Shown here: positions 63,423 through 64,000 of the stretch, piece by piece | Numbering within the stretch: the first letter of the stretch is position 1 | Layout of the letters: each line of letters begins with the position of its first letter | NCBI RefSeq assembly: GCF_027111255.2 | Contig: NZ_CP114285.2 | Location: forward strand, 558,001 to 622,000 | DNA length: 64,000 nt | DNA from: Flavobacterium flavigenum | GTDB taxonomy: Bacteria; Bacteroidota; Bacteroidia; Flavobacteriales; Flavobacteriaceae | Direction: 5' to 3' | The notes under the pieces: generated by a model | The model's input: only the letters and a program-made list of their open reading frames with translations | Databases searched by the model: none | What the model was told of the DNA's origin: nothing | Position numbers and translations under genes: made by a program

Positions 63423-64000
63423 TTATTTTACGGCAACATCCCAGATTTTTGATAATCTTGATTTTCCTTTTGGGCCTGAAATCTCTAAAACTACGATATA
63501 TTTTCCGGCCTCATTATATTCATGAACCGGATTTTTTTCTGATGAAAAACTTCCGTCCCCAAAATCCCATCTGTAAGATTCAATTTCGCCTACAGACTGA
63601 TCGATAAAAGCTACCGTTCTTTTGTTTTTATCAATTACATTGAACGTCCATTTAGCATTTATTTCCTTTTGGAATTGTTTTTCCAAAGGCATTAATTTAA
63701 ACGGAAGACTGTAAGAAGCATTTCCGTACATCGTATGTTCTTTGGACAGGTTCCAGAAACCGTTATTTTTTTCGTTATTTACATCATCATAATCAATGAT
63801 GGCCCAGCAAAGTCCGATGTTTTTATTTTCCTTCAATATGGATTCTACTGCTCTTGACGAATCGTTTCCTGCATAATCAAAAGGAGTGATCCAGAATTCT
63901 AATGTCAGTTTTCCTGATTCTCCAGCTTTAAAATTATAACTGGAAGCAGCATTCGCATACGGAAGTTCCTTAATCCATGGCTGACTGCCCCAAACCAGTG
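63423..64000 (-). CDS. PKD-domain protein, N-terminus beyond the window
   Basis: The frame stays open to the window's right edge, so only the C-terminal 192 residues are seen. The last 80 form a PKD domain (VAFIDQSVGEIESYRWDFGD, FSSEKNPVHEYNEAGKYIVV). The part before it (ELPYANAASSYNFKAGESGK, LEFWITPFDYAG, IGLCWAIIDYDD) looks like a CBM9/DOMON-like beta-sandwich. It probably binds or displays a carbohydrate-active domain coded further upstream. It is the promoter-proximal gene seen of the operon with DUF4861 and GH105. Confidence 0.65.
   Translation of the reverse strand, partial: LVWGSQPWIKELPYANAASSYNFKAGESGKLTLEFWITPFDYAGNDSSRAVESILKENKNIGLCWAIIDYDDVNNEKNNGFWNLSKEHTMYGNASYSLPFKLMPLEKQFQKEINAKWTFNVIDKNKRTVAFIDQSVGEIESYRWDFGDGSFSSEKNPVHEYNEAGKYIVVLEISGPKGKSRLSKIWDVAVK

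Overview
The window looks like the chromosome of a Flavobacterium-like member of the Bacteroidota. The evidence is its AT-rich DNA, SusC/SusD outer-membrane proteins, an ECF sigma/FecR pair, promoters of the form TTTG-N19-TAnnTTTG, a histone-H1-like small protein and several families of palindromic intergenic repeats. No rRNA, tRNA, CRISPR array, transposase or phage integrase was seen.

Layout. (1) 1-5255: the end of an SMP-30-like beta-propeller gene, then a GH2 enzyme and a GH43-like enzyme. (2) 5379-13502: a minus-strand type VI secretion 'VgrG island'. It holds vgrG behind a good promoter, a 55-aa gene, a probable lysozyme-like effector, several secreted or lipoprotein genes that are probably immunity proteins, and a remnant lacking its 5' end. 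(3) 13697-24953: a rhamnose and uronate operon, rhaT-rhaEW-rhaI-FGGY kinase-lutA-lutB-lutC-SDR-uxuA, with a divergent GntR-type regulator at 25235-26275. (4) 26417-35627: ECF sigma, FecR, SusC, SusD, a lipoprotein and a di-heme cytochrome c peroxidase. (5) 35732-64000: a large pectin/rhamnogalacturonan-I (RG-I) degradation region with PL11, two large (alpha/alpha)6-barrel proteins, SGNH acetylesterases, GH2 enzymes, a sulfatase, GH115, GH28, a PL22-like lyase, GH105, a DUF4861 protein and a PKD protein cut by the window end. A histone-H1-like gene sits at 50027-50203.

How the parts work together. The extracellular and periplasmic enzymes of region 5 would cut RG-I into rhamnose, galacturonate and unsaturated uronate products. 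RhaT imports rhamnose; RhaI and the kinase make rhamnulose-1-phosphate; RhaEW cleaves it to dihydroxyacetone phosphate and lactaldehyde and oxidises the latter to lactate; LutABC then converts lactate to pyruvate. UxuA and the SDR enzyme take fructuronate through mannonate to 2-keto-3-deoxygluconate.

The most interesting observation is a shared motif, GTACAGGATAC, in three promoter regions: before rhaT, between 43695 and 43918, and between 55805 and 56071. In two of these it lies exactly 19 nt upstream of a TAnnTTTG box, the position of the -33 element. This suggests one regulator, perhaps the GntR protein, links pectin cutting to rhamnose catabolism.

All assignments come from reading the sequence; no database search was run.
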